DNA from: Pseudomonadota bacterium
GTDB lineage: Bacteria; Pseudomonadota; Alphaproteobacteria; Azospirillales; Azospirillaceae
Assembly (NCBI GenBank): GCA_023416455.1
Contig: JAEZHQ010000414.1
Coordinates: 1 to 7,881 of the forward strand
DNA: 7,881 nucleotides
Reading direction: 5' to 3'
Position 1 is the stretch's first letter. Every line of letters starts with the position of its first letter. The notes under the pieces are model-generated. The model worked only from the letters and a program-made list of their open reading frames with translations. It was not told the origin of the DNA and did not search any database. The translations under genes and the position numbers were made by a program. Below are positions 6,592 to 7,881 of this stretch, in pieces.

Positions 6592-6876
6592 TCACGGATG
6601 AGGCGGCAGGTACCGGATGGCCGCCAGCAGGATGCCGACGGCGACGATCATCATGCCGCCCAGCCGGACCGTCATGCGCTGCTCCAGCAGCCTCACGTCG
6701 GCCCGCAAGGAGGCCACCTCCCCCCTGACGTCGGCGATGGAGCGGTCGAGCTTGTGCGTGGCGGCGTCCAGGTCGGCTTTGCTGGCGGCCTGACCATCCA
6801 TGAAGTCGGCCAGGGCCTCCACCTGCTCGGCGGTGAAGCCCACCCTCTGAAGCTTCAGGATGGCCGATGCGCTCAT
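6592..6876 (-). CDS. Small coiled-coil protein with a C-terminal membrane segment (CCDC90/DUF1640-like)
   Basis: A 94-residue protein of unknown function. The N-terminal part (ILKLQRVGFTAEQVEALADF, about 6-25) resembles the start of DUF1640/CCDC90 proteins. Residues about 30-68 are rich in Lys, Asp, Arg, Glu and Leu in heptad-like spacing (KADLDAATHKLDRSIADV, then VRLLEQRM) and should form a coiled coil. Residues about 71-90 (LGGMMIVAVGILLAAIRYL) make one hydrophobic membrane helix, followed by a short PPHP tail. It would be tail-anchored with the coiled coil probably cytoplasmic. The start at 6876 has GGAGAGGG 4 bases upstream. Its stop is only 22 bases from the hemB stop on the other strand. 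Short proteins of this design seem common in Azospirillum-like bacteria (recollection). No partner is evident here. Confidence 0.82.
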   Translation of the reverse strand: MSASAILKLQRVGFTAEQVEALADFMDGQAASKADLDAATHKLDRSIADVRGEVASLRADVRLLEQRMTVRLGGMMIVAVGILLAAIRYLPPHP

Positions 6877-6903
6877 GGGACCCTCTCCGGATCGGGGCCG
6901 CCA

Positions 6904-6936
6904 GCCTCCGCGCCACCACCGGGTGGTCCCGGAGGC
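6904..6936. repeat. Nested hairpin upstream of the coiled-coil gene
   Basis: Outer arms GCCTCCG (6904-6910) and CGGAGGC (6930-6936) enclose an inner pair ACCACC (6915-6920) and GGTGGT (6922-6927). It lies between the methyltransferase terminator and the ribosome binding site of the coiled-coil gene, so it may be a leader structure or a second stop signal for incoming transcription. Confidence 0.5.
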
Positions 6937-6960
6937 CGCGGCCCTGCGCCAAACATGGGC

Positions 6961-6996
6961 AAAAAGGTGCAGGCCGTCAACCGGTGTCCGGCCTGC
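6961..6996 (-). terminator. Intrinsic terminator of the methyltransferase gene
   Basis: On the minus strand an 8-bp perfect stem GCAGGCCG/CGGCCTGC with a 12-base loop is followed after three bases by TTTTT (6965-6961). It begins 17 bases past the methyltransferase stop. A smaller stem CCGCG/CGCGG (6996-7012) sits directly after that stop. It suggests the coiled-coil gene downstream needs its own promoter. Confidence 0.75.
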
Positions 6997-7012
6997 CGCG
7001 CACCGGACGCGG

Positions 7013-7881
7013 CTACTTGGGCGTGCCTTTCCACACCTGGAACTGCGGCGTCTCCAGCAGCAGGTCGGCGTGGCCGAAGGCGCTCCGGAACAGCTTGCCC
7101 ACGCCCGCCGTGCGCTGCGTCACGGCGACCAGCGAGCCGCGCAGCTTCAGATACTGCTTGGTGCCGGCGACCAGCGCCTCCAGCATGCCGAAATCCTCGT
7201 CCTTGCCGCGGTGAAGCGGCGGGTTGGAGAGGATCAGGCCGAAGCGCTCCCGCGTGCCCAGCCCGGACAGGCCGTCGCTCAGCACGAACTCGGCCCCGGG
7301 CACGTTGCGGCGCGCGGCGTGCAGGGCGAGCGCGTCGATGTCCAGCAGGGTCAGCCGCGCCTCCGGCGCCCGCTCCCGCACCGCCCGCGCGATGACGCCG
7401 GCCCCGCAGCCGAAATCGAGGACGGCCGTCCCCGCCGCCACCTCGGGCAGGACCTGAAGCAGGCAGTGGGTGCCGGCGTCCAGCCGGCCGTGCGCGAACA
7501 GGCCGGGGTAGGAGGCCAGACGCAGCGGCTCCGCCAGCCCCGGCACGGTGGCGGCGACGGTTTCCCGCCAGTCCTCCAGCTCGCCCCTGGCCGGCGCGTC
7601 GGTGCGCCGGGCTTCCAGGAGGCGGGAGCGGCGCTTGATGATGAGCGTCTCCACCCCCTCGGCCAACCCGTCCAGATGCTTGGCCGCCGAGGCGATGCCC
7701 TCGTCGTTGGCGCCGGCGATCCACAGCGGGGCGCCGGGCGCGAGGCGGGCGGCCAGGGCGTGCAGCGCCATCCCGAAGGCGGCCCAGCCGCGCGGCAGAC
7801 GCAGCACCGCCCCGTCGAACAGGCCGCCGTCCGGCGATCCGTCCGCCGCTCCGCCGACCGGCCAGGGCGTCGCCGGCCGTC
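7013..7881 (-). CDS. RsmC-like class I SAM-dependent methyltransferase (5' end outside window)
   Basis: Predicted S-adenosylmethionine-dependent N-methyltransferase of the RsmC/RlmG (methyltransferase small domain) family, which modifies guanine in ribosomal RNA. Some 289 codons are visible and the frame stays open to the right edge, so the start lies outside; the internal GTG at 7807 is not likely to be the start. The N-terminal part shows LRLPRGWAAF and LWIAGANDEGI, matching the degenerate first domain of RsmC proteins. Then come YPGLFAHGRLDAGTHCLL, SAM motif I VLDFGCGAGV (about 7423-7394), an acidic LLDID motif, and the catalytic SNPPLH (about 7228-7211), which marks N-methylation of a base. 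The C-terminus FQVWKGTPK is complete. E. coli RsmC makes m2G1207 in 16S rRNA; whether this protein has the same target is not certain. A terminator follows. Confidence 0.88.
   Translation of the reverse strand, partial: RPATPWPVGGAADGSPDGGLFDGAVLRLPRGWAAFGMALHALAARLAPGAPLWIAGANDEGIASAAKHLDGLAEGVETLIIKRRSRLLEARRTDAPARGELEDWRETVAATVPGLAEPLRLASYPGLFAHGRLDAGTHCLLQVLPEVAAGTAVLDFGCGAGVIARAVRERAPEARLTLLDIDALALHAARRNVPGAEFVLSDGLSGLGTRERFGLILSNPPLHRGKDEDFGMLEALVAGTKQYLKLRGSLVAVTQRTAGVGKLFRSAFGHADLLLETPQFQVWKGTPK

Noticed and set aside
6873..7724. 283-codon minus-strand frame overlapping the methyltransferase
   Set aside because: It is a shifted frame of the methyltransferase gene, Arg/Gly/Ala-rich and without motifs, and runs through the terminator.

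Overview
The window is ordinary high-GC chromosomal DNA from a Gram-negative bacterium, most likely an alphaproteobacterium of the Rhodospirillales (Azospirillum-like). This rests on the strong G/C third-position bias, the small coiled-coil/membrane protein, the MarR regulator type and the aspartate-type (Mg-class) HemB. The organism assignment is inference. I see no mobile element, CRISPR array, tRNA or rRNA, and no convincing undescribed multi-gene system.

Left part, minus strand. Positions 1-965 hold two overlapping ATPase genes of a branched-chain amino acid (HAAT) type ABC importer, livG then livF; livF runs off the left edge. Upstream of livG is a 536-base gene-free stretch (966-1501) rich in short tandem and inverted repeats. 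Next comes a MarR-family regulator (1502-1975) with a GTG start and a very strong ribosome binding site. It is preceded by a 461-base gap holding a candidate operator (2032-2073), several GC hairpins and a 14-bp-stem hairpin just after the next gene. That gene (2437-3498) encodes a 3-hydroxyisobutyryl-CoA hydrolase of valine breakdown and has a near-consensus sigma-70 type promoter.

Middle, plus strand. A divergent intergenic region (3499-3714) separates the hydrolase from a tight two-gene unit: a diacylglycerol/lipid kinase-family protein (3715-4623) and a metallophosphoesterase (4633-5478). The ribosome binding site of the second gene overlaps the stop codon of the first. After 77 bases follows hemB (5556-6569), porphobilinogen synthase of heme biosynthesis.

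Right part, minus strand. A 94-residue coiled-coil protein with a C-terminal membrane segment (6592-6876) converges on hemB with only a 22-base gap. Upstream of it lies an RsmC-like methyltransferase (7013 to beyond the right edge) that ends in a hairpin plus T-run terminator.

Working together: the importer ATPases and the valine-pathway hydrolase would fit branched-chain amino acid use with the MarR protein lying between them, but no shared control is shown. The lipid kinase/phosphoesterase pair is the clearest functional unit. The other genes are housekeeping or unlinked.
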